Below are positions 24,524 to 31,977 of a DNA stretch of 42,717 nt, one piece after another. Numbering within the stretch: the stretch's first letter is position 1; each line of letters begins with the position of its first letter. The notes beneath the pieces were generated by a model, which made no database searches, had not been told where the DNA came from, and saw only the letters and a program-made list of their open reading frames with translations. The position numbers and the translations under genes are program-made. Source of the DNA: an uncultured Muribaculum sp. (lineage in GTDB: Bacteria; Bacteroidota; Bacteroidia; Bacteroidales; Muribaculaceae); contig NZ_CAJTYX010000027.1 of assembly GCF_910583865.1 (NCBI RefSeq), positions 1 to 42,717 of the forward strand, given 5' to 3'.

Positions 24524-25558
24524 TCAGAATCGTATTACCAGCTCGACCACTATCTTGCTCTTGTCGTCGGTGTCGACGATGGTTTCCGATGGGTAGAAAT
24601 AGTTTTCGTAGTCGATGCGCAGGTCGGCACGCAGCTTGGGGTGCACGTAGCTGAAGGTGGTGCCTATGGTGGCGCGCTGGTGGCGCGGCTGCGTGATATA
24701 GAGGAATCCGTCGGCGTTTCGCGTACCCTGACTGTTGTCGGTAACGCCGTCGTAGCGTGCCTGGAATGAAACGTAGTTGAAGGTGTTGGTGCGTATCGGC
24801 ATGCTGTAGTCGGCCATAACGTTCCATGCGTGTGTCGGCTTGAAACGGTCGCGTGTGTAATGTTTGTAGAGGTATTCTCCTTCGATCATCCAACGTCCGG
24901 CGCCCCAATGCAGGGCTGCATCTATCTGGTTGATGCGCACGGAGTCGGGCACGACAGATTCAAATCCACCTTCGACAAACATGTTGCCTAATGTATAGCG
25001 TGCTTTGCAGGAGGCATCCATTGTTCGTTCCCACGTTTTCTGCTTGGTGATGGAGTGGGTGTTGAACACTCCGGCCTCGGCAGTAAGTCCTGTGCCCGGG
25101 ATGGCGACGGCTATCTTGCCGCCGACACCGCGCTGTTGTCCCACGAGCTTGCTGACGGTGGATCGGTTGGCGAAGTAATACTGATGCGGCGCACGGGTGG
25201 CATCCACGCTGAATGGTATGCGCATCTGTCCGAGTGACACCTTTATGCCGTCGGATATGGCCACGCGACCCCATGCATCGAGGAACTTGTACTCTCCCCG
25301 GTCGTCGAAATCGGTCTGCATGTAGTAGTCGATAAACGGCGCTGCGTTGCCGCTCAGGGCCACGCGGGCGGTGCGTACCTGGAATCGTGACATGATATCT
25401 TCGGTTACCATCTCGTAGCGTGTGCGGATGGTGCCGTGTACTTTAGGTATATAATCGAATTGTTTATCGGCATTGTACGTGTCGACGCCATGCGCGTTTG
25501 TGGCGCATATGGCGGTTACCGACATGATAGACAGTATTTTTGCAACTGCTCCGTTCAT
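24524..25558 (-). CDS. Outer-membrane porin, phosphate-selective porin O/P-like
   Basis: A 344-residue beta-barrel protein: a signal peptide (to about AHG, residue 24), then alternating amphipathic strands rich in Tyr/Trp, with VHGTIRTRYEM, FQVRTARVALSGNAAPFIDYYMQTDF and VSLGQMRIPFSVDAT. It ends in the C-terminal Phe (ELVIRF) needed for barrel insertion. The ARVALSG...YYMQ.DF pattern is common to OprO/OprP-type porins of Bacteroidetes. Solute is unknown; phosphate is only the family label. A textbook promoter lies just upstream, and purT follows closely, so the two form an operon. Confidence 0.82.
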   Translation of the reverse strand: MNGAVAKILSIMSVTAICATNAHGVDTYNADKQFDYIPKVHGTIRTRYEMVTEDIMSRFQVRTARVALSGNAAPFIDYYMQTDFDDRGEYKFLDAWGRVAISDGIKVSLGQMRIPFSVDATRAPHQYYFANRSTVSKLVGQQRGVGGKIAVAIPGTGLTAEAGVFNTHSITKQKTWERTMDASCKARYTLGNMFVEGGFESVVPDSVRINQIDAALHWGAGRWMIEGEYLYKHYTRDRFKPTHAWNVMADYSMPIRTNTFNYVSFQARYDGVTDNSQGTRNADGFLYITQPRHQRATIGTTFSYVHPKLRADLRIDYENYFYPSETIVDTDDKSKIVVELVIRF

Positions 25559-25588
25559 TATGGATGAGTGACTGGTTTATCTTGTCTG

Positions 25589-25619
25589 CAAAGGTACGGC
25601 AATTCCATCGTATGTCAAA
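25589..25619 (-). promoter_or_regulatory. Promoter of porin-purT
   Basis: On the minus strand TTTG (25619-25616), 19 bases, TACCTTTG (25596-25589): an exact Bacteroidetes TTTG/TAnnTTTG promoter. Expected start near 25582, giving a leader of about 24 bases before the porin ATG at 25558. Confidence 0.8.
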
Positions 25620-25741
25620 GCGGCACGGTTAAAAATGCCTCCAGTCTCTTCGAGTGCTTTATTGATTCGTGTCCCTGCGATTGCAACACATTTATGTCAT
25701 CGGCTGTTATTCATTTATCATTGAAGCTTAATGTATATAAT

Positions 25742-26869
25742 ATGGCAAATTCCGCATCGCTTTTCACAGAATATCTTAAAGTACTCGGCATACCGCACAC
25801 GGATGCCTACAGCAGCCGACGTTATCGCGCTTATCCGCGCCGTATGGCCATGACGGCAATGTACGATCTGCTACGCGAATATCGTGCCAATCCGGAAATC
25901 AAGGATGGAGAGCCTTCCGCAGGAGCATTGGCCGCGTTGTCGGTGCCGTTCGTGGCGTCATGTTCCGATGTCGGTTGCCGGATTGTCACCGGGGTCACGT
26001 CCGAGAGGGTGGAGTTCATCGGTCCGAACCGGCGAAAGGGGAGTATTCTATTGTCGGATTTTGTCGCCGGATGGGACGGGAGAGCGCTTACAGCCGCTCC
26101 GGATGCCCACAGTGGAGAGACGGGATTCAAGTCTCACCGGTTCAAGGAGATGTCGCGACGGGTGGAGACGTGGGTGTTAGTGGCTTGCCTGGCGTTTCTT
26201 GTCGTATCGTTCGCTGTGGTCAATGATGTGTTCAGCACGTGGTCGGTACCGGTGGCGCTTGTGCTGAATGCTGTCGGCATATATGTCTGCTACCTGCTGA
26301 TACTTAAGGATGCGCATGTCGAGAGCCGTGCTGCCGACAGTGTGTGCGGCGTGATCCAAAGCCATGGATGTTCGACTGTACTGAGCCACGACGCTTCGGT
26401 GTTCATAGGGCTTTTCCCGTGGTGTCAGATAGGCATGACATATTTCTCGGTAAGCTTCATGGCGATATTGCTGTATCCCGCCTGCGTGCCGTATCTGGCA
26501 GTGGCGAGCGTATGCTGTCTCCCTTATACGATATGGAGTGTGTGCTACCAGAAGTTCAAGATTAAGGCCTGGTGCACATTGTGCCTGTGCGTGCAGACGT
26601 TGTTCTGGCTTGAGTTTCTTGTATATCTCGTCGGTGGCCGGTTTCACGGTGTTTTTCCATTGCGTTTCGATCTGGTGATATTGCTGGCATGCTATCTTGT
26701 GACGCTACTTGTGATCAATCGTATTGTTCCGCGCCTTTTCGGGGCGGAGATGTCGGATGCTGACGCGGCTTCAGCCGTGGAATCCAATAAGGCGGGAAAC
26801 ACGGCTTCGGATAACAAATCAGCGCGAAAGGCAGCCGACACGTCTGGCATACATGTCACTCTTTCGTGA
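25742..26869 (+). CDS. VKOR-family membrane protein with degenerate C39-like N-terminal domain
   Basis: A 375-residue protein. The N-terminal 130 residues (LFTEYLKVLGIPH... to LLSDFVAGWDGRAL) resemble the C39-peptidase-like domain often fused to VKOR in Bacteroidetes, but I see no Cys/His catalytic pair. Membrane segments follow at about 143-160, 168-187, 232-250, 252-270, 280-298 and 308-327. VKOR redox cysteines are present: C202 and C210 (CGVIQSHGC) and the CxxC C278-T-L-C281. VKOR relays electrons between quinone and a disulphide-forming thioredoxin partner. The thioredoxin domain sometimes fused at the C-terminus is absent, replaced by an Ala/Ser-rich tail of about 45 residues. The start at 25742 is chosen because the upstream part of the frame is unconserved and lies over the porin promoter region. 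Confidence 0.78.
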   Translation: MANSASLFTEYLKVLGIPHTDAYSSRRYRAYPRRMAMTAMYDLLREYRANPEIKDGEPSAGALAALSVPFVASCSDVGCRIVTGVTSERVEFIGPNRRKGSILLSDFVAGWDGRALTAAPDAHSGETGFKSHRFKEMSRRVETWVLVACLAFLVVSFAVVNDVFSTWSVPVALVLNAVGIYVCYLLILKDAHVESRAADSVCGVIQSHGCSTVLSHDASVFIGLFPWCQIGMTYFSVSFMAILLYPACVPYLAVASVCCLPYTIWSVCYQKFKIKAWCTLCLCVQTLFWLEFLVYLVGGRFHGVFPLRFDLVILLACYLVTLLVINRIVPRLFGAEMSDADAASAVESNKAGNTASDNKSARKAADTSGIHVTLS

Positions 26870-26887
26870 CGGACATGAGCGAGATGG

Positions 26888-27658
26888 TTATTTGTGGGCA
26901 TGTTCGAGCACGTAAGCGCGCACTTTCTGGAATAGGTCGTTGGCAAAAACGAAGTCGGTGAGCGCCTCGTTGGCGGTAGTGTAGATCAGCTCCTTGTTGC
27001 CGACCCATTCGCGATAGCCCTTGTTAATGAAGATGATGTTTTCGCCTATGCCGAGCACCGAGTTCATGTCGTGGGTGTTTATTACTGTGGTCATGCCATA
27101 CTCGTGGGTGATGTCGTAGAGCAGTTCGTCGATAAGTATCGAGGTCTTTGGGTCAAGGCCGGAGTTAGGCTCGTCGCAGAACAGATATTTTGGGTTGAGG
27201 GCGATGGCTCTGGCGATGGCCACTCGTTTCTGCATACCTCCGGATATTTCGCTCGGGAACTTTTCGTCAGCACCTTTCAATCCTACTCGTTCGAGGCAGA
27301 ATTGTGCGCGTTTCCGACGTTCGGCAGGCGTCATGCGGGTGTACATCATGAGCGGGAACTCCACGTTGCCAAGCACCGTCTCGGAGTCGAAAAGCGCGGA
27401 TCCCTGGAATAGCATCCCTATCTCGGTGCGAAGATGGCGCAGACGTTCTCGATCCATGGTCATGAGGTCGCGACCGTCGTAGAGTATCTCTCCTTTCTCA
27501 GGACGCACCAAACCCACAAGCGACTTCATGAGCACTGTCTTGCCGGAGCCGCTCTGCCCTATGATGAGGTTGATTTTCCCTGTTTCGAATGTGGCGCTCA
27601 CGCCTTTCAGCACCTTCACGCCGTCGAACGATTTCTCGATATCCTTTACCTCTATCAT
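26888..27658 (-). CDS. mlaF: MlaF-type ABC transporter ATPase (lipid asymmetry)
   Basis: The cytosolic ATPase of an Mla/MCE-type phospholipid transporter. The 256-residue protein shows Walker A GQSGSGKT (about 34-41), Q-loop MLFQGSALFDSETVLGNVEFPL, signature ISGGMQKRVAIARAIA, Walker B YLFCDEPNSGLDP and the H-loop TVINTHDMNS. The SALFDS.TV.EN/GN.. and SGGM.KR features are typical of MlaF. It overlaps the mlaE stop by four bases (ATGA), so translation is coupled. Its 3' end faces the VKOR gene only 18 bases away. No MCE-domain mlaD is found next to it. Confidence 0.92.
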   Translation of the reverse strand: MIEVKDIEKSFDGVKVLKGVSATFETGKINLIIGQSGSGKTVLMKSLVGLVRPEKGEILYDGRDLMTMDRERLRHLRTEIGMLFQGSALFDSETVLGNVEFPLMMYTRMTPAERRKRAQFCLERVGLKGADEKFPSEISGGMQKRVAIARAIALNPKYLFCDEPNSGLDPKTSILIDELLYDITHEYGMTTVINTHDMNSVLGIGENIIFINKGYREWVGNKELIYTTANEALTDFVFANDLFQKVRAYVLEHAHK

Positions 27659-28404
27659 TGCATCAGGAGTTTTGTGAGTATTACGTCAAAAAGTAATATA
27701 AGTATGGAACTCGACACTACGGCGTTGGTCGACGCTTTCCCGACCTCGAGCGCTCCTCCCTTCACATAGTAGCCGCAGAACGACGCCACCGAGGTGATGA
27801 TCACGGAGAATACGATGGCTTTTATTATAGTGTACCATACGTACCATTCGATAAACATCGTCTGTATGCCGTAGATGTAGCGTGAAATCGAAATAAGGTC
27901 GGTGAAGGCTGCTATGATCCATCCTCCCAGAAGGCCGGTAGCTATCGAAAAGACTACCAGCACCGGTATGAACACCATGAATGCAAGAATCTTGGGCAAG
28001 ACAAGGAAACTCGCTGAATTTATACCCATGATCTCGAGTGCGTCAATCTGCTCGGTGACTCGCATCGTTCCGATCTCCGATGCGATGTTTGAGCCGACCT
28101 TTCCCGACAGGATAAGGCATAGCACGGCAGAGCTGAATTCGAGCAGCAGGATGTCGCGTGTGGCAAGCCCTGTGGAGTAGGCCGGCATTATGGGGCTTGT
28201 CATGTTGAGCTGCATCTGTATGCAGATTACCGCTCCGATGAAGATGCTTATTATTATGGTAAGAGGTATGGAGTCAAGTCCGAGCTTGCCGATTTCCTGC
28301 ACGAACTTGCGTCCGAATACCCTCCATTTCTGGGGAACGGCGAACACCCTCCCCATGAATATGCAATATTGCCCGAAGCGGGCCAATGACGATTCGATTA
28401 TCAT
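27655..28404 (-). CDS. mlaE: MlaE-type ABC transporter permease
   Basis: Inner-membrane permease of the Mla/MCE phospholipid system, 249 residues with five or six hydrophobic helices. The diagnostic motif GKVGSNIASEIGTMRVTEQIDALEIMGINS (within about residues 100-130) is intact, along with LVLPKILAFMVFIPVL. An N-terminal interfacial helix with the sequence FGQYCIFMGRVF fits the family. It is the first gene of the mlaE-mlaF pair with a -7 element at 28437-28444. Its usual partner mlaD is not in this operon here, so the periplasmic MCE subunit is presumably encoded elsewhere. Confidence 0.92.
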   Translation of the reverse strand: MIIESSLARFGQYCIFMGRVFAVPQKWRVFGRKFVQEIGKLGLDSIPLTIIISIFIGAVICIQMQLNMTSPIMPAYSTGLATRDILLLEFSSAVLCLILSGKVGSNIASEIGTMRVTEQIDALEIMGINSASFLVLPKILAFMVFIPVLVVFSIATGLLGGWIIAAFTDLISISRYIYGIQTMFIEWYVWYTIIKAIVFSVIITSVASFCGYYVKGGALEVGKASTNAVVSSSILILLFDVILTKLLMQ

Positions 28405-28436
28405 ATGATTTTAAACATGCTCTAAATATCAACGGT

Positions 28437-28444
28437 CAAAGTTA
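28437..28444 (-). promoter_or_regulatory. -7 element of the mlaE promoter
   Basis: On the minus strand TAACTTTG fits TAnnTTTG exactly, 33 bases upstream of the mlaE ATG. No TTTG is seen at the -33 distance, so only half of the promoter is supported. Confidence 0.5.
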
Positions 28445-28453
28445 CGCAATTTC

Positions 28454-28485
28454 TTTGGCTCATCGCTTTTTTTTTGTTTACTTTG
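28454..28485 (+). promoter_or_regulatory. Probable promoter of udk-lptB-sigma run
   Basis: TTTG (28454-28457), 20 bases, TTACTTTG (28478-28485): matches TTTG/TAnnTTTG with one deviation (T for A at the second place). It is divergent from the mlaE promoter, and transcription would start near 28492, about 37 bases before the udk ATG. Confidence 0.6.
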
Positions 28486-28528
28486 TGTCGCATAAACTGG
28501 GCGGAATGCCCTCTGTAGATATATCACA

Positions 28529-29152
28529 ATGTTGGTAATAGGCATAGCAGGTGGCACCGGTTCGGGAAAGACCACCGTGGTTAACAAGATAATAAACTCT
28601 CTGCCGCAGGGAGAGGTAGCGGTGCTTCCACAGGATTCGTACTATCGCGACTCGAGTCACATACCTCCCGAGCTGCGGTGTGACATCAATTTCGACGAGC
28701 CTGCCGCCATCGAGTGGGAACTGCTTGAGCGGCATCTGCGTGAACTTAAGTCGGGGCATGCCATACAGATGCCGACTTACAGTTATCTGACCTGCACGCG
28801 CCAACCGGAAACGGTGACGATAGAGCCTCGCGATGTGGTCATCATAGAGGGTATTCTGATTCTTACCCAACCGGAACTGTGCAAGCTCATGGACGTTAAG
28901 GTGTTTGTCGACGCTGATGCCGACGACCGTCTCATCCGTGTGATTTCACGCGACTGTATCGAGCGCGGACGCACCCCGCAGATGGTGATTGACCGTTATG
29001 AGGCCATACTCAAGCCGATGCACCAACTCTACATAGAGCCTTCGAAGCGCAATGCCGACCTGCTCGTTCCGCAGGGTGCGGCCAACAGGGTAGCCGTACA
29101 GCTCCTTACTGATTATATTGAGAGTCGCCTACATCAAAGCAATAAGAAATGA
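28529..29152 (+). CDS. udk: Uridine kinase
   Basis: Phosphorylates uridine and cytidine in pyrimidine salvage. The 207-residue protein begins MLVIGIAGGTGSGKTT (P-loop residues 8-15), followed by LPQDSYYRD, NFDEPAAIEWELL, the MPTYSYLTCTR lid region, VVIIEGILIL and RVISRDCIERGRTPQ. These are the hallmarks of the Udk family and separate it from phosphoribulokinase. Length is normal. Its last four bases overlap the lptB start (ATGA), so lptB is translationally coupled to it, though no metabolic link between the two is apparent. Confidence 0.96.
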   Translation: MLVIGIAGGTGSGKTTVVNKIINSLPQGEVAVLPQDSYYRDSSHIPPELRCDINFDEPAAIEWELLERHLRELKSGHAIQMPTYSYLTCTRQPETVTIEPRDVVIIEGILILTQPELCKLMDVKVFVDADADDRLIRVISRDCIERGRTPQMVIDRYEAILKPMHQLYIEPSKRNADLLVPQGAANRVAVQLLTDYIESRLHQSNKK

Positions 29153-30045
29153 CCGACAGACTAACCGCACGTCCGACAGAGGATGTCGAAGCCACTATAG
29201 TGAATACGGAAACCGCTGAAAACGCTGCAATCGATCTTGCCGGTGGTGTCGCTCCCGACACGGCAGAGGTGGCCGACCCGGATCAGGGACCTCTGTACGA
29301 GGGAAAGATGGTGCTCCGCACGGAAAATCTCGTTAAGAAATACCGCCAGCGCACGGTGGTCAACCATGTGTCGATCAACGTGACCCAGGGTGAAATCGTG
29401 GGCCTCCTCGGCCCTAACGGCGCCGGAAAGACCACCACGTTCTATATGACGGTAGGGCTTATCACTCCAAATGAAGGGCAGATATTCCTCAACGACTTGA
29501 ATATCACAACATATCCGGTTTACAAACGCGCACAGAACGGCATCGGGTATCTTGCGCAGGAGCCGTCGGTATTCCGCAAGCTTTCGGTTGAGAACAACAT
29601 ACGTGCCGTGCTTGAGATGACCGACACCTCGCGTGAATACCAGCGCGACAAGCTCGAAAGCCTTATCTCCGAGTTCCGCCTGCAAAAGGTGCGAAAAAAT
29701 CTCGGCGATCAGCTTTCCGGCGGTGAGCGCCGCCGCACCGAGATCGCGCGCTGCCTTGCCATCAATCCTAAGTTCATCATGCTTGACGAACCGTTCGCAG
29801 GTGTCGACCCTATTGCCGTGGAGGATATCCAGGAAGTTGTCTACAAGCTTAAGGAGAAAAATATAGGCATACTCATCACCGACCACAACGCTCAGGAGAC
29901 CCTCCGCATCACCGACCGCGCCTATCTCCTTTTCGAGGGCAAGATACTCTTCCAGGGCACTTCCGAGGAACTTGCCGGCAATCCCACCGTGCGCGAGAAA
30001 TACCTCGGCCGCAACTTCGTATTCAACCGCAAGCGCTTTGACTGA
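29149..30045 (+). CDS. lptB: LPS export ABC transporter ATPase LptB with N-terminal extension
   Basis: ATPase that drives LPS extraction by LptFGC. The ABC domain starts at about residue 54 (MVLRTENLVKKYRQRTVV) and has Walker A GPNGAGKTT, Q-loop IGYLAQEPSVFRKLSVENNI, signature LSGGERRRTEIARCLA, Walker B FIMLDEPFAGVDP and the H-loop LITDHNAQET, all characteristic of LptB. The protein is 298 residues against about 240 usually. The extra 50 N-terminal residues are acidic and Ala/Thr-rich. The ATGA overlap with udk supports the long start; an internal Met at 29308 would give the standard protein. The stop codon overlaps the sigma factor start (TGATG). Confidence 0.95.
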   Translation: MTDRLTARPTEDVEATIVNTETAENAAIDLAGGVAPDTAEVADPDQGPLYEGKMVLRTENLVKKYRQRTVVNHVSINVTQGEIVGLLGPNGAGKTTTFYMTVGLITPNEGQIFLNDLNITTYPVYKRAQNGIGYLAQEPSVFRKLSVENNIRAVLEMTDTSREYQRDKLESLISEFRLQKVRKNLGDQLSGGERRRTEIARCLAINPKFIMLDEPFAGVDPIAVEDIQEVVYKLKEKNIGILITDHNAQETLRITDRAYLLFEGKILFQGTSEELAGNPTVREKYLGRNFVFNRKRFD

Positions 30046-30608
30046 TGCCATCCACACCGGCCGGTATAGAAGATAGATTCAAGGAACTTTTCCTCTCGCA
30101 ATACAAGAGGCTGCGTTTTCATGCCTATTGCCTATTGGGTAGCTATCCCTTGGCCGAGGATGTGGTGGAGGATGTATTCGTGGCGGTGTGGGACAATCGT
30201 GAGAACATGGATTTTGATAGCGGAGTGACAACATACCTTTTTCGTTCCGTTACAAATCGTTCCTTGAAGGTACTCCGACATCGCAAGATATCCGATGAAC
30301 TGTTCGAGGCCATATCCGATATCAACGAGATGCGTCTTGAGTTTCTTGCGTCAGACGATGATTCCTCTTTTGAAATCGAACGGTCGGAACTGTCGAGAAT
30401 CATAAATGATGCCATAGCCAGCCTGTCGGACAAATGTGGCAGGGTGTTCCAACTGAAATATATCTATGGCATGAAGCATGCCGACATAGCCGCCGTTATG
30501 AATATATCCGTGCGGACGGTCGATGCACATATCAACCGTGCTTTGCGTCTGTTGCGCGACAAGCTCAGGCATATCTACTTGTTTTTAATTTTCTGTAACT
30601 TAATTTAG
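30045..30608 (+). CDS. ECF-type RNA polymerase sigma factor (Bacteroidetes FecI/SusC-associated class)
   Basis: A 187-residue ECF sigma factor with only regions 2 and 4. Region 2 (about 10-78) contains LFLSQYKRLRFHAYCLLGSYPLAEDVVEDVFVAVW and YLFRSVTNRSL; region 4 (about 120-172) has the helix-turn-helix LKYIYGMKHADIAAVMNISVRTVDAHINRAL. The protein ends in a hydrophobic tail, LFLIFCNLI. In Bacteroidetes such sigma factors are held by the FecR anti-sigma encoded next and switch on the adjoining STN-SusC operon when glycan binds. Its ATG shares one base with the lptB stop, so basal production is tied to the housekeeping run. Confidence 0.93.
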   Translation: MPSTPAGIEDRFKELFLSQYKRLRFHAYCLLGSYPLAEDVVEDVFVAVWDNRENMDFDSGVTTYLFRSVTNRSLKVLRHRKISDELFEAISDINEMRLEFLASDDDSSFEIERSELSRIINDAIASLSDKCGRVFQLKYIYGMKHADIAAVMNISVRTVDAHINRALRLLRDKLRHIYLFLIFCNLI

Positions 30609-30649
30609 GTGCTTTTGCCGGCGTAAGGGTTTATTTATGTGAAAAGACA

Positions 30650-31675
30650 ATGGATGAGAATTTAGAAAACCTCATGATCAAGTTCATTAATAATGAATGT
30701 GACGAGAACGAGATAATCGACCTCGACCGACGCTTACGGGAGTCGCCCGAAGATGCCCGCCGTTTTTTCGAGCTTGAACGCGCCCATGGCATCGCTTCCG
30801 GTATGTCGTTGGCAGGGAGAAGCGACATTGGCGCCTCGTGGCTTCGTCTAAAAGACAGGATAGAGCGTGAATCGTCTGATAAACAATCTGCTGCCGAGTC
30901 CATGCATGTCGATACCTCCGAATTCTCATGGAAGATGCGCCGTTTTATCCCATATGCTGCCGCTGTTGCAGTATTGGTCACAATGGCGGTTGGGATAGTG
31001 GCATATTTAAACCGTCGGTCCGAGATACCATCCATAACTGTAGCTGCCGTGGATACTCCCCGCGAGGTGACTCTCCCCGACGGATCCAAGGTATGGCTGA
31101 ATTCACACTCTACTCTTTCATATCCGGAAGAATTCACTGCCGGGAGCGGCTATCGAAAAGTGAATCTTGACGGGGAGGGATATTTCGAGGTGACACATGA
31201 TGCCGCTGTCCCTTTCGTTGTCTCTTCTCCCGAAATGGACATCAGAGTGCTTGGCACGAGGTTCTGCGCTCGTATGGGGGCTTCTCTCGTCAATTGGGTT
31301 AGTCTCATAGACGGTAGTGTGAGAGTCAGCTCCCCGGTAAGTGAGGCCACGGTGTTGCTCTGTCCGGGACAGAAAGCTGTGTTGGATGCTAAGAGTGGGA
31401 AATTTGATATCACGGATGTCAACACATCGCTCGATGCGGTATGGCACGACAATGTGATACCATTTAATAATGCTAATATCCTGGAGATTGTGGAATCGTT
31501 GGAATATCTCTATGGAGTAAAAGTGGTTGTATCCGACAAGGTGGATACAGTATCCACTTACTCAGGAGAGACAAAACGATTCGATAGTATTGAAGAGGCT
31601 CTGGAGTTTATCGCAGAATCTGTTCCGGTGGATTTCCGTGTCGAAGGTGATATTGTCTATCTTGATCCGAGCTGA
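30650..31675 (+). CDS. FecR-family anti-sigma factor
   Basis: A 341-residue membrane anti-sigma. The cytoplasmic part (residues 1-95) starts LENLMIKFINNECDENEIIDLDRRL and would bind the sigma factor. A single membrane helix spans about 99-120 (FIPYAAAVAVLVTMAVGIVAYL region). The periplasmic FecR domain follows (TLPDGSKVWLNSHSTLSYP, YFEVTHDAAVPFVV, VRVSSP), and DUF4974 (IPFNNANILEIVESLEYLYGVKVVVSD) at about 260-338 is the part that contacts the STN domain. It lies 41 bases after the sigma gene and is followed by a terminator, so susC is transcribed separately. Confidence 0.94.
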   Translation: MDENLENLMIKFINNECDENEIIDLDRRLRESPEDARRFFELERAHGIASGMSLAGRSDIGASWLRLKDRIERESSDKQSAAESMHVDTSEFSWKMRRFIPYAAAVAVLVTMAVGIVAYLNRRSEIPSITVAAVDTPREVTLPDGSKVWLNSHSTLSYPEEFTAGSGYRKVNLDGEGYFEVTHDAAVPFVVSSPEMDIRVLGTRFCARMGASLVNWVSLIDGSVRVSSPVSEATVLLCPGQKAVLDAKSGKFDITDVNTSLDAVWHDNVIPFNNANILEIVESLEYLYGVKVVVSDKVDTVSTYSGETKRFDSIEEALEFIAESVPVDFRVEGDIVYLDPS

Positions 31676-31767
31676 TTGGTGGACGTATTCCACACATAAT
31701 CCAAATTTCATACTTTAGAAGTAACCTGTCATAGAGCGTTGTTATCGGACACCCTCTCATGATTTTA

Positions 31768-31806
31768 CGGATGGTATTGCATTTATGCGAACCATCCGCA
31801 TTTTTT
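31768..31806 (+). terminator. Terminator after fecR, upstream of PUL 2
   Basis: CGGATGGT (31768-31775) pairs with ACCATCCG (31791-31798), loop 15, followed by CATTTTTT. It separates the sigma/anti-sigma transcript from susC. The remaining 31807-31977 holds the unmapped susC promoter; a GGGGTAAATTTAC segment lies near 31876-31888, and I see no gene there. The whole 31676-31977 gap is otherwise empty. Confidence 0.8.
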
Positions 31807-31977
31807 ATTTCTAAGCTTATAAAACCGTTTTGTGAAATTTTTTTTATCGACGGCTTAGGTGATGTCTTCCGTATAGGGGTAAATTTACTGACAACGCCAC
31901 TTTGACACTATTTTGCCAAAGATGGATATATTATTCTTGACCTTAAAAATTTAGTTCTATTCACATATTTATCTGCT

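Noticed and set aside
25725..25750. dif-like sequence (TTAATGTATATAATATGG) resembling the E. coli dif core
   Set aside because: The right XerD arm does not match and the segment overlaps the start codon of the VKOR gene; more likely chance AT-rich sequence.
29161..30057. 298-codon minus-strand open frame opposite lptB
   Set aside because: Antisense shadow of a clear LptB; composition and absence of recognisable motifs.
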